64,000 bases of DNA from Akkermansiaceae bacterium (GTDB lineage Bacteria > Verrucomicrobiota > Verrucomicrobiia > Verrucomicrobiales > Akkermansiaceae). Below, piece after piece: positions 9,093-18,098 of this stretch (the first letter of the stretch is position 1; each line of letters begins with the position of its first letter). The notes beneath the pieces are model-generated. The model made no database searches, was not told where the DNA came from, and saw only the letters and a list, made by a program, of their open reading frames with translations. The position numbers and the translations under genes are program-made. The stretch is taken from assembly GCA_903888515.1 (NCBI GenBank), contig CAISTY010000240.1:1-64000 (forward strand), read 5' to 3'.

Positions 9093-9782
9093 ATGAAGCC
9101 GCCGGATCCATCACCAGTCGCCTCGCCCAAGCGGGTGTTTCTCGTGGATGACCATCCGATGGTTCGTGAACATCTGGCACTGATGATAGAGCAGCAGTCG
9201 GACATGCGGGTTTGCGGCGAAGCAGTGGACCTTCCCCAAGCGCTTGAGGGAATCGGCCTGACACAGCCGGATATCGCAATCATCGACATCAGTCTCAGCT
9301 CGTCCAACGGGCTGGATTTGATCAAGGAAATCAGATCACGAGGATGGAGCGTGCCGATTCTCGTTCTATCGATGCACGAGGACAGCCTTTATGCGGAACG
9401 GGCTCTGCGTGCCGGGGCGCTGGGATATATCAACAAACAGGAAAGCTCAAAAAACATTCTGATGGCCATCCGCCGGGTGATTGACGGACAAATCCATGTG
9501 AGTTCCAAGATATCGGAGATTCTTTTGAAACGGGTGATCAGTGGTGCGGAGAAAACGGACATGTCCCCGGTGGCAATGCTGGCGGACCGGGAGCTCGATG
9601 TTTTCCAATTGATCGGACGCGGCCTGAGCACCCGCAAAATCGCGGAATCCCTCGGACTGAGCATCAAGACCATCGAAACCTACCGCGGACGGATCAAGGA
9701 GAAACTCCTCATCAATGATGGTGTCCAGTTGCTGCGCAGAGCCATGCAGTGGGTGGAGGAATACGACGCCCGAGATCGGTAG
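9093..9782 (+). CDS. NarL/FixJ-type response regulator
   Basis: A 229-residue regulator. The receiver domain has 'VFLVDDHPMVREHL' at its start and the phosphoacceptor Asp in 'IAIIDISLSS' (about residue 63). The LuxR-type helix-turn-helix is 'LADRELDVFQLIGRGLSTRKIAESLGLSIKTIETYRGRIKEKL' (about 168-212). The track opens at 9006, overlapping the kinase; the ATG at 9093, five bases after the kinase stop, gives the normal family N-terminus. It is the cognate partner of the kinase. Its stop codon lies inside a 31-bp intergenic repeat copy (9778-9808). Confidence 0.93.
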   Translation: MKPPDPSPVASPKRVFLVDDHPMVREHLALMIEQQSDMRVCGEAVDLPQALEGIGLTQPDIAIIDISLSSSNGLDLIKEIRSRGWSVPILVLSMHEDSLYAERALRAGALGYINKQESSKNILMAIRRVIDGQIHVSSKISEILLKRVISGAEKTDMSPVAMLADRELDVFQLIGRGLSTRKIAESLGLSIKTIETYRGRIKEKLLINDGVQLLRRAMQWVEEYDARDR

Positions 9783-9851
9783 GGCGTGGCGGCCCGCCGC
9801 GCCGTGATGTTCCTATCAACGGTAGGGCGTGGCGGCCCGCCGCGCCGTGAT
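9778..9851. repeat. Two copies of a 31-bp GC-rich direct repeat
   Basis: GGTAGGGCGTGGCGGCCCGC followed by CGCGCCGTGAT occurs at 9778-9808 and again at 9821-9851 with no mismatch, separated by 12 bases. A third identical copy lies at 11946-11976. The first copy supplies the stop codon of the response regulator gene. The unit has a GC-rich near-palindromic core (GGCGGCCCGCCGCGCC). Confidence 0.9.
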
Positions 9852-9936
9852 TTTTCGGCAGGTAAGGGTTTCCCCCACAGGAATATCAGCTTGCCGCGAT
9901 ATCGACTCAACCTGAAACATCATTCAATATCACCGC

Positions 9937-11823
9937 GTGTGCGGCATCAATGGAATTGTAACAAAAGCGGGAGTTCGTTCGGAAATCGCCCTGCGTGACG
10001 ATGTTCTTGCGATGAACCGCGCGATCCTCCATCGGGGGCCGGACGGGACAGGCAGTTTTGCGGAGCACTGCGCGGCCCTCGGTCATGTGCGTCTGGCGAT
10101 CCTGGATCTGAGTGCGGATGGCGCACAGCCGATGCATCTCGAGAGCAGTTCGCTGGTGCTGGTGTTCAACGGAGAGATTTACAACTATATCGAGTTGCGG
10201 GACGAGCTGTCGGCAAAGGGGCGGATTTTCCACACCCGGTGCGATACCGAAGTGATCCTGCATGCATTTGAAGAGTGGGGCGAGGAATGCGTGAAACGCT
10301 TCAACGGGATGTGGGCGTTCGCCATCTGGGACCGGATCACGCAGCGTCTTTTCATCTCCAGAGACCGCTTGGGAGTGAAGCCGCTCTATTTCAAGGCGGA
10401 GAGGGATTCGTTCATTTTTTCCAGTGAGTTGAAAGGCATCACCGCGGTTAGATCGCTCACCCAAGCGAACCGGGGAAAGGTTCACGACTATCTTGCCTAC
10501 GGATACCGGGTCAACGACGGCCAGACTTTCTTTGCCGAGGTCAATGAATTGCCGCCCGCCCACAATTTGACTTTGGAGAATGGGATTTGGACCATTTCAC
10601 GTTACTGGTGTCTGCCAGCACGAGAGACCCATCAGCAATTATCAAACAACCAGGGGGAAGAACGTCGTCATGCGTTGCGCGAATTGCTGGGAAACGCCGT
10701 TCGCTTGAGGTTCCGAAGCGATGTTCCAGTGGCGCTGATGCAGAGTGGAGGATTGGACTCCTCGATCATCGCATGCATTGTGAATGATCTTCTGGCAAAG
10801 GGAGATTTGGAAACAGGACAGGTGTTGGCGCTGACCGCGCATTTTCCTGGCTCTGAATACGACGAGGTGGATGCCGTCAAACGATTGTTGTCGCCACTTG
10901 CGCATATCGATCTGAAAACAGTTGAACTTAGCGGGAGCCACCTTGCGGAGCACCTGCATGAATTTATCAGAGAAATAGGGGAACCCGTGGCGAGTCCGAC
11001 GAGTTTTGCGCACTGGTCGCTGATGAAGGAGCTTAAAAAGCAGGGAATCAAGTGCGTGATCAACGGGCAAGGTGCGGACGAGGCGTTTGCGGGTTACGTG
11101 AGGTATATCATCGGGTATCGTCTGCTGGATCTGTTCTTTTCCCGTCCATGGTCGCTGCCGCGTCAGATCATCAGCCTGATGCGCCGGAACCGTTTCAGCC
11201 TGAGCTATATTCTGGCGCAGTTTTTCAAGGCGCTGGCGGGTCGGCGCGCCGCCGCGCATGTGAGATCAAGGGTGGAGAGAGTCAATGATGTGCTCAATCC
11301 TGAATTCCGCAAGGAACACGATTCCCGCCTTCCTGATCTGCCAATGTCCATTGGCCCGGACAATCTCGACCAGCATCTGCGCAGGCAATTGGAGTATTAT
11401 GGATTCAATCAGATTCTGCACTACGAGGATCATTCCTCCATGTCCCAGGGAATCGAAATCCGCTCGCCTTTCGTTGACTATCGGATGATGGAATTTGCTT
11501 TTTCTCTTCCGGATACGGATAGATTCGATCATGGCAGGACAAAGGCAATGATGCGGGATGCATACAAGGGTCTGGTTCCGGATTTCATTGTGGAAAGCAC
11601 CGTGAAGATCGGTTTCCAGACGCCATCGGATGCATGGCTGACTTCTCCGGGGATGAAATCCATATTCGATGAATTTTGCCACGGCAGCCTGCAATGCCGG
11701 ACCATCTGGGACGAAACAAAGATGAAAAAGAGGTTTGCCGACCAAAAGCCCGGCAACTTTCCGCTGTGGCGGTTTCTGAATGTGGAGCTATGGGCCAGGG
11801 AGTATGGCATCACTAATCTGTGA
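9937..11823 (+). CDS. asnB: Asparagine synthase (glutamine-hydrolysing)
   Basis: A 628-residue two-domain enzyme starting at GTG, so Cys2 (M-C-G-I-N-G) becomes the N-terminal nucleophile of the class II glutaminase domain. The synthetase half has the ATP pyrophosphatase P-loop 'MQSGGLDSS' at about residue 268-276. It makes asparagine from aspartate, ATP and glutamine. In polysaccharide loci such paralogues are common and are thought to amidate a sugar acid or related group rather than feed protein synthesis; the context favours that here. Full family length, and no second copy in the window for comparison. Confidence 0.9.
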   Translation: MCGINGIVTKAGVRSEIALRDDVLAMNRAILHRGPDGTGSFAEHCAALGHVRLAILDLSADGAQPMHLESSSLVLVFNGEIYNYIELRDELSAKGRIFHTRCDTEVILHAFEEWGEECVKRFNGMWAFAIWDRITQRLFISRDRLGVKPLYFKAERDSFIFSSELKGITAVRSLTQANRGKVHDYLAYGYRVNDGQTFFAEVNELPPAHNLTLENGIWTISRYWCLPARETHQQLSNNQGEERRHALRELLGNAVRLRFRSDVPVALMQSGGLDSSIIACIVNDLLAKGDLETGQVLALTAHFPGSEYDEVDAVKRLLSPLAHIDLKTVELSGSHLAEHLHEFIREIGEPVASPTSFAHWSLMKELKKQGIKCVINGQGADEAFAGYVRYIIGYRLLDLFFSRPWSLPRQIISLMRRNRFSLSYILAQFFKALAGRRAAAHVRSRVERVNDVLNPEFRKEHDSRLPDLPMSIGPDNLDQHLRRQLEYYGFNQILHYEDHSSMSQGIEIRSPFVDYRMMEFAFSLPDTDRFDHGRTKAMMRDAYKGLVPDFIVESTVKIGFQTPSDAWLTSPGMKSIFDEFCHGSLQCRTIWDETKMKKRFADQKPGNFPLWRFLNVELWAREYGITNL

Positions 11824-12291
11824 TGCAGGTGCCATGTGGCAAGTGGGTTCAATTGCTGAAGGGTGTTTTCGAAGTCGTATGTGGCGATAAGAAGGTGAGG
11901 GCAGCAGTCGGCGAGCCGCGTCAGGTCCGTCATACTCTATCAAATGGTAGGGCGTGGCGGCCCGCCGCGCCGTGATATCTCCAAAGAGTGAAGCGGTTCA
12001 TGCGCCGCGCATTCGCCCCGCCCAAGCGGGCGGAAAAGTGGGCGGCCCGGGCCGAGCCGCCCTACCGGTTGAGCCACCCTACCAATGCCCGTGCCTAGGG
12101 AATGCCTGGTGGCGCGCATCTCGACAGACTAATGGTGGACGACCGGAATCAATTGGGGCGAATCATTGGCTTTCCATTGACATGGCGCTCTCATCGAGAG
12201 CGCACCACCTATTGGGAACTTTCGATCTTTGACGATTCGATAGACCCATCATCTCTTGCGTCTTGAGTCTTCAAGTCTTGTGTCTGCGCCC
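11824..12291. repeat. Repeat-bearing intergenic region
   Basis: This 468-base gap has no gene I can support. It holds the third copy of the 31-bp repeat (11946-11976), a degenerate inverted relative (GCCGAGCCGCCCTACC near 12052-12067), and a TCTTGCGTCTTGAGTCTTCA-type element at 12254-12285 that recurs at 20378-20409. Confidence 0.6.
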
Positions 12292-13074
12292 ATGCTCTTC
12301 ACCATCATCACACCATCGCTCAATTACGGTCGCTTTCTGGGCGAGTGTTTGGAGAGCGTGGCATCGCAGGAAGGAGTGACGTTTGAGCATCTGGTGATTG
12401 ATGGCGGATCGACCGATGACAGCGCGTTGGTGGCGGCGCGGTTTCCGCATGTAACGTGGTCACAGGAACCGGACCATGGGGCGTCCGAGGCGATCAACAA
12501 GGGGTTTGATAGAGCACGGGGCGACTGGGTGATGTGGCTCAACGCGGACGACATACTCATGCCGGGCACGCTGTTGAAAGTGGCGGAATATGTCAGATCG
12601 CATCCGGAGGTGGATGTGGCACACGGTGATTGTGTGTTTGTCGGCAGCGACAGGTTGTTGATCCGGCGGAAGTATGATCATCCGATGGACGAGATGACCT
12701 TGTTGTTTGGCGGGTGTTGGATTCCATCGACATCGACGTTTTTGAGCCGACGGATTCTCGCGGACGGCAAGCGGCTTGACCAGCGACTGCGCAACAGCTT
12801 CGACTGGGAGTTCTATCTGAAGCTGTTGCGTTCGGGATACCGTTTCGGCTATCTGGCCGAACCGTTGGCAGAGTTCCGCTGGCATGAGCGGAATCTATCG
12901 GTTTTGCATGACACGCGGCGGCGTGCGGAAGATCGGCAACTCCAGCGGAGGCATTTGGCGGAGCGGGGTTGGCCGGAATTTTTGGGATGGCGGTTGGTTT
13001 TGGCGCTGCTGCGGCCAGTGTTGAAAGTTTGGCGGGTGGCGCTGCGGTGGCGGACCCATCGCCGCCTGCATTGA
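12292..13074 (+). CDS. Glycosyltransferase family 2 protein
   Basis: A 260-residue GT-A enzyme with 'LVIDGGSTDDS' (about residues 34-44) and the metal/nucleotide motif 'LNADDILMPG' (about 83-92). This pattern matches the WcaA-like GT2 group with a D-G-G-S-T/D-A-D-D signature. The track opens at 12256, but ATG 12292 gives the family-typical start MLFTIITPSLNYG. It sits 21 bases before the UbiA-family gene and is likely co-transcribed with it. The acceptor and sugar are unknown. Confidence 0.88.
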   Translation: MLFTIITPSLNYGRFLGECLESVASQEGVTFEHLVIDGGSTDDSALVAARFPHVTWSQEPDHGASEAINKGFDRARGDWVMWLNADDILMPGTLLKVAEYVRSHPEVDVAHGDCVFVGSDRLLIRRKYDHPMDEMTLLFGGCWIPSTSTFLSRRILADGKRLDQRLRNSFDWEFYLKLLRSGYRFGYLAEPLAEFRWHERNLSVLHDTRRRAEDRQLQRRHLAERGWPEFLGWRLVLALLRPVLKVWRVALRWRTHRRLH

Positions 13075-13095
13075 AGCCAGCGGCAAACATTTATC

Positions 13096-13980
13096 ATGAA
13101 CCCAGAGCAATCCATTCCGGGGCACGAGCGATTTCCGCCGCTCCTTGCCTTGATGCGTCCGCAACAATGGACCAAGAACCTTGCTTGTCTCGCGGGCGTG
13201 TTCTTTTCAGGCAAGATCGGCGATGCCACCGCCCTGAGCAACGCCGCAGGTGCGACCGCCGCGTTTTGCCTGCTCTCAAGTTGTACCTATATCTTCAATG
13301 ATTTTATGGATCGAGAAGCCGACCGACGGCATCCGGTCAAGTGCGGGCGTCCGCTCGCTCGGGGTTCTGTCAGTTTGGCCGCAGCCGCGCTGCTGGCATT
13401 CGTCCTGGCCACGGCAACCATGGTGCTGCTGTGGTTTCTACCCGCTGGCGTGGCGCAGGTTGCGGGGGCCTACCTTGCGCTGAGTGTGGCCTATTCGCTG
13501 GGTGGCAAGAAATTGGTGGTGCTCGACGTGTTGATGATAGCGATCGGCTTTGTTCTGCGCATTCTGGCGGGCACGGCGGCGAGCGGGGTGGAGGCGAGTA
13601 ATTGGATTCTGGCCTGCGGTTTTTCCATAGCCCTGTTTCTCGGATTTTCCAAGCGACGTGCGGAACTTGCGGCCATCAATCCGAGCATGACACGAGCGGT
13701 GCTGAAGAATTATAGCATCGGTTTGCTCGACAGGATGTGCATGGTGACGGCGGCTCTAACACTGTGCTCGTATCTGCTGTTTACAATTTTGGCCCACGAG
13801 GGCAAGGAGTTTCTGCTGACCTTTCCACCCGTGGTGTTCGGCACGCTGCGCTACCTGTATCTGCTGAATGAACGTGGATGCGGCGAGGCGCCGGAACTGG
13901 TGCTGTGGCATGACCGCTCCATTCAAGCGGCGATCCTGGTGTGGGTCGCACTGTATGCGCTGGTGCTCTACGAAATGTAG
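13096..13980 (+). CDS. UbiA-family polyprenyl-phosphate transferase
   Basis: A 294-residue integral membrane protein with about eight hydrophobic segments. The first Asp-rich motif is 'NDFMDREADRRHPVKCGRPLA' (about residues 68-88). This form, with N-D-x2-D-x-E-x-D-R-x-H-P-x-K-x-R-P, is characteristic of decaprenyl-phosphate phosphoribosyltransferase-like members. Those transfer phosphoribose from PRPP to a polyprenyl phosphate, giving a lipid-linked pentose precursor. In this locus it could provide an arabinose- or ribose-type donor. A prs gene (PRPP supply) lies 8 kb away, but that may be coincidental. Confidence 0.8.
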   Translation: MNPEQSIPGHERFPPLLALMRPQQWTKNLACLAGVFFSGKIGDATALSNAAGATAAFCLLSSCTYIFNDFMDREADRRHPVKCGRPLARGSVSLAAAALLAFVLATATMVLLWFLPAGVAQVAGAYLALSVAYSLGGKKLVVLDVLMIAIGFVLRILAGTAASGVEASNWILACGFSIALFLGFSKRRAELAAINPSMTRAVLKNYSIGLLDRMCMVTAALTLCSYLLFTILAHEGKEFLLTFPPVVFGTLRYLYLLNERGCGEAPELVLWHDRSIQAAILVWVALYALVLYEM

Positions 13981-14029
13981 GATGGGTGCGTGGCAAACGC
14001 CAGTGCAAGGCCCGCCACGCCTATGGAAT

Positions 14030-16429
14030 CTACCTGGATTCCGGTTTTTCTTCGGCGGAGGACCGGAGATCGGCCTCCACCCTGGCACGGCGGTGAGGAG
14101 GGACGAGGTCGGAGCGCCCGGCAAGGTAGAGCCAGGAACTCAAACTCAGGGTGGAAACGGCATCTCGATGGGCACGCGCGGTGAACTGGAGGAAAAAGGC
14201 ATTGGCAGCGGCTTCGCTGGCAGTGCGTGGCGGCAACACGGGTTGCGGAATGAAAAACAACGCCAAGGCCAAAGCCAATTGTGCAAGGCAAGCGCCCACC
14301 AACATTCGCGAGGGTTGTAAAAAGCGAGCCAACAGCACGAACAAGGCGGGCAGCGCCGGGGCAAGATACCCGGGATGGACACACAGGTAGCCAAAGACCA
14401 CGAACAGCACGCCACCCGCCAATGCGGCGGGCAGCAGCAGGGACCAGTCAGGCGCGATGACGCCTGGCATCCGCCGTGAGCGCACGAGGGCGAGCAACGG
14501 CAGCAAGGGAAGCGCAAGCAAGAGCCACCAACCCGCACGCAGGATATTCATACCACCGGTTTGCCAGCCGCCACCGGTTAGAAATCCGGAACGGGCGTTG
14601 TCCGCATGCAAGGCTGCGGAGGCTGCCCGGTAGGCGTCCCAACCACCATAGCATTGTGCGGAAATCCAGATCAACAGGCCGAGCAACACGCCGCCAACAA
14701 CGGCCGAAATCCAGAACTGCGGCAGGCGGTAGTCGCGCAGGAGCACCAGCAGCAGAAACGGTCCGGCCATCATCACGGAGGACATGCGGAAGGATGCCGC
14801 GCAGACGACGGTCGCGAAAAGCGCCGGATGCCACCCACGAGTTGAGCGGGTGGGACGAGGCAGCGAGGCGAGATAAACGAGGATGCTGCCTAACAGCAGA
14901 TCGGAGGCATGGGATGTGCCGGTCGTGGCGATATTCAGGCAAACCCAATTGAACGCATAAGCGAGGGTGAGGGCACCGGCTGCCGCAAGAGTGGTGTGAC
15001 GCTTGAGCGCCGCGAAGACCCCTGCGATGGACGCCAGATAACAGCCTGCCGAGATCAGTTGCAGCGAGCGGTAAGGTGAATCAATCAAGCGATGGATCAG
15101 GTTGGCCAGATATAGAAACCCAATGGAGCCGGGCGGATGGACGACCGGTCGTCCTTCGGCGACGGCAGCCGCACAGCCTGAGGCATCGATCCAAAACGGG
15201 CGCGGACTCAGATAGGACGCGAGAACAAGTGCCGCCACCACCATGATCCACAGTGGGCTCCGCCATGCGGCAGTGGCACGCTGGGGAGAGCTTGCCGACT
15301 GCGCTTGATCCAACATGGGCTGACAATGCGCGAATTTCCGATACACCCACATGGCCAAGGCTATGCCGACGGCATCGCATGCGAGATCGAGCACATCTAA
15401 CATATCAAAGCCGAAGCCGAAGCCCGTTTGGGCAGCCTCGATGGAGACCGCCAAGCCGATAGCCAGAGCGATGGCGGATTTCCGACCCACTAAAAGCGCC
15501 ATTCCCAATGTCGGAACAAAGAGCAGGAACACGTGCAAAAACAGCCTCAGTTTGGCCAGTTGATCTTTCACCTGAATGATCCAGCTACCCTGTAGCGGGA
15601 TCTTTCCCAACACTTCGTTACTTGCCATCGATGGCGCAGCCGATCGTTGATCCGGCACTTGTTTCGCCACGGGTGTGGTCAACGTGATGGAAGGTCCGAT
15701 TTGGAATGGAATCACCAACGGTCGCAAGGTTTTCCAGGGGCCGGGAACTGCGAAGTAGACCGCTATTCCAAGGCAGATGGCGGCAGCGGCCATCCTCCTC
15801 CACAGCGACCACCTGTTCCATCCCGCCAGTAACATCACGAGCCATACGAACCAACCCACCAGCAATCCCCAACGACCGTATTTCCACGTCGCGCGCTCCT
15901 TGACGGGAGTGATCTCGAATTTTGAAATCGTAAATTCGCCTGCGGCGCCGAGATGTTCGACGCGCAACACCGGAATCGCGGATCCCGAGGAGGGTCTCAG
16001 AACAAGGGTGATATCGCCACTGGTCTGGTCGTCGCGCAGCGAATGCACGGGGTCCGTTTCCTCACTGGCATGCCCGTCTGATGAGCGCCACTCGATCAAG
16101 GCGCGCCCGTCCTCCCATAGCTCCCGGCCACACGTCAATTTGCTGGCTGCCATGCTGAAGCGGACCCGCAGTGCTGCCACCGCCGGAAACCCGGGTAACC
16201 CGATGCGCACCGCAGCGCGCCGTTGCTCCGGTGCATACCTCAGGCGCAGCGCCGGTTGATCGCTACTTCCCAGCCACTCCGCACCCGGTGGCAGTCGCGG
16301 CGAGATTTCCCGCAAATCGGCCAAGTTCAGGCTGGGAGCATTCGGCACAAGCTCAAAGCGATCACTCCACAGCAAGAGCAGCCCTGCGATCAGCAACAGG
16401 AACGTGATTGCAAGCACAACGCGGCGCAT
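14030..16429 (-). CDS. Large membrane protein: VanZ-like region plus glycosyltransferase-like C-terminus
   Basis: About 799 residues with many transmembrane helices. A first anchor helix (VVLAITFLLLIAGLLLLW) precedes an extracytoplasmic region of roughly 180 residues. A VanZ-like helical block then follows, 'LFVPTLGMALLVGRKSAIALAIGLAVSIEAAQTGFGFGFDMLDVLDLACDAVG'. The C-terminal half has about ten helices and the loop 'DASGCAAAVAEGRPVVHPPGSIGFLYLANLIH', resembling polyprenyl-phosphate-sugar-dependent (ArnT/PMT-like) transferases. It could glycosylate polymer on the outer face of the membrane using the UbiA-derived lipid donor; that is inference. ATG 16429 is preferred over the track's 16471 because the anchor helix follows it at once. 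It lies on the opposite strand to its neighbours. Confidence 0.65.
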   Translation of the reverse strand: MRRVVLAITFLLLIAGLLLLWSDRFELVPNAPSLNLADLREISPRLPPGAEWLGSSDQPALRLRYAPEQRRAAVRIGLPGFPAVAALRVRFSMAASKLTCGRELWEDGRALIEWRSSDGHASEETDPVHSLRDDQTSGDITLVLRPSSGSAIPVLRVEHLGAAGEFTISKFEITPVKERATWKYGRWGLLVGWFVWLVMLLAGWNRWSLWRRMAAAAICLGIAVYFAVPGPWKTLRPLVIPFQIGPSITLTTPVAKQVPDQRSAAPSMASNEVLGKIPLQGSWIIQVKDQLAKLRLFLHVFLLFVPTLGMALLVGRKSAIALAIGLAVSIEAAQTGFGFGFDMLDVLDLACDAVGIALAMWVYRKFAHCQPMLDQAQSASSPQRATAAWRSPLWIMVVAALVLASYLSPRPFWIDASGCAAAVAEGRPVVHPPGSIGFLYLANLIHRLIDSPYRSLQLISAGCYLASIAGVFAALKRHTTLAAAGALTLAYAFNWVCLNIATTGTSHASDLLLGSILVYLASLPRPTRSTRGWHPALFATVVCAASFRMSSVMMAGPFLLLVLLRDYRLPQFWISAVVGGVLLGLLIWISAQCYGGWDAYRAASAALHADNARSGFLTGGGWQTGGMNILRAGWWLLLALPLLPLLALVRSRRMPGVIAPDWSLLLPAALAGGVLFVVFGYLCVHPGYLAPALPALFVLLARFLQPSRMLVGACLAQLALALALFFIPQPVLPPRTASEAAANAFFLQFTARAHRDAVSTLSLSSWLYLAGRSDLVPPHRRARVEADLRSSAEEKPESR

Positions 16430-16601
16430 GGCGCGCCAAAGGCAACACTCCCGGCGGCGGATGCCAATCAAAATCCCGCGGAAACTCCTGCAATGGAACC
16501 TTGCAATCTTACTGTATTATGCATGATTGCTGTGGGCAGGATGTGCAGGATGGTTTCGTCTTGACTTATGCCAGTCTCTTTTGATTTCCGTTCGAACGCC
16601 C

Positions 16602-18002
16602 ATGAGTCGCAATAAAGCCTTCAGCATCCAGGCGCTCCAGTTGACCGACGCGCTGTTGGTGTGGCTGGCATTCTGGCTCGGCTGGCAAACCCGCGATCTG
16701 GTGCGGATCTGGCTCGGCATGAAGCTTGATTCTAACACCTTCGGCGACACGATCAACTGGATGATATACATCGCGGTTCCTTTCACGCCATTGGTTCTGG
16801 AGCAATTCGGCTATTACGACCATCTCCGGACCAAGTCCACAGGCACGGCGATCAAGCAACTGCTCACCGGCCTGATGGTGATGGCGCTGATCATCAGTAT
16901 GTACGCGATCTTCGCGCAGGTAACGGACATGAGGCGCTTGGTGCTCGGCAGCGGATTACTGCTGGTGTTTCTGGTGCTGCTGGTGCGCGACCGCATCACC
17001 AACTTCCGCCTGCGACGCAGCGTTTTGTCAGATTCCGCCAAGGAGCGGGTGATGATCGCCGGATCCGGCGATGAGATGAACTCGCTGCTGGCCGGGTTAG
17101 ATGCCGAAATCACCGAGGGATGGCATATTGTCGAGCACTTTGATCTGGGGGAGCAGCCGGTGGAGGAACTGTTCACCCTGCTGAAAAACGAAGCGGTGGC
17201 ACGGGTGATCTTCGTGGCCAGGAATACGGAGTTCGAGAAAGTCGCGCAGGCGGTGGAAGCCTGCGAATTGCAGGGTGTGGAAGCGTGGATCTCCGCTTCT
17301 TTCATTCGCACACAGATCGCACGGCCGGTGTTCGATTCGGTGGGGGACAAGCCGATGTTGGTGTTGCGTTCGACGCCCGAATTGTCATGGGAGCTGTTGT
17401 GCAAAAAAATCTTTGACCGGTTGGGGGCGGTATTGATCATCCTGATCACCCTGCCGTTGTGGCTCATCGCTGCGATTGGGATCCGCCTGAAAAGTCCGGG
17501 AGCCCCGGTATTATTCTCGCAGATGAGGGCCGGCCGTTATGGCCAACCGTTCAGGATGTGGAAATTCCGCACGATGGTAGCAGATGCCGAACAACTTCTC
17601 GAAGAGATCAAAGAGCAGCATGGCAACCAGATGGCAGGACCCGTTTTCAAATTGGATAGAGACCCCAGGATTTTCCCCTTCGGGGCATGGTTGAGAAAAC
17701 TGAGCATCGATGAACTCCCACAACTTTTCAATGTGGTGAAAGGAGAGATGAGCCTCGTCGGTCCGCGACCCTTGCCGCTTTACGAAGTCGCAGCGTTCGA
17801 TGATCTATCCCATCGGCGGCGCCTGAGTGTGAAACCCGGCATCACCTGTGAATGGCAGGTCAGCGGACGCAATCAAATCACGAGTTTCGATGAGTGGGTG
17901 GAAATGGATCTCCGCTATATCGACAACTGGTCGCTATGGCTCGACTTCACGATCCTTCTGCGGACGATCCCTGCCGTGTTGTTTGGCAAGGGCGCGAAAT
18001 AA
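16602..18002 (+). CDS. Exopolysaccharide polyprenyl glycosylphosphotransferase
   Basis: A 466-residue protein. The N-terminal half has four to five transmembrane helices and a CoA-binding-like domain. The C-terminal bacterial sugar-transferase domain shows 'CKKIFDRLGAVLIILITLPLW' (about 266), 'RMWKFRTMV' (about 317), 'SIDELPQLFNVVKGEMSLVGPRPL' (about 368) and 'VKPGITCEWQVSGRN'. This is the WbaP/EpsE-type enzyme that starts repeat-unit synthesis by moving a sugar phosphate onto undecaprenyl phosphate. The start at ATG 16602 gives the expected N-terminus; the track's 16527 adds an unlikely leader. It is the priming enzyme of the locus. Confidence 0.92.
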   Translation: MSRNKAFSIQALQLTDALLVWLAFWLGWQTRDLVRIWLGMKLDSNTFGDTINWMIYIAVPFTPLVLEQFGYYDHLRTKSTGTAIKQLLTGLMVMALIISMYAIFAQVTDMRRLVLGSGLLLVFLVLLVRDRITNFRLRRSVLSDSAKERVMIAGSGDEMNSLLAGLDAEITEGWHIVEHFDLGEQPVEELFTLLKNEAVARVIFVARNTEFEKVAQAVEACELQGVEAWISASFIRTQIARPVFDSVGDKPMLVLRSTPELSWELLCKKIFDRLGAVLIILITLPLWLIAAIGIRLKSPGAPVLFSQMRAGRYGQPFRMWKFRTMVADAEQLLEEIKEQHGNQMAGPVFKLDRDPRIFPFGAWLRKLSIDELPQLFNVVKGEMSLVGPRPLPLYEVAAFDDLSHRRRLSVKPGITCEWQVSGRNQITSFDEWVEMDLRYIDNWSLWLDFTILLRTIPAVLFGKGAK

Positions 18003-18098
18003 CAAAAGCTGAAATGTGGGAAGCGGAAGGCTGCAAAAGCTTCGCGCTTCATGTTCAACTTGATTTCAGCATTCAGCTTGCAACCTTTCCCCACTCCC

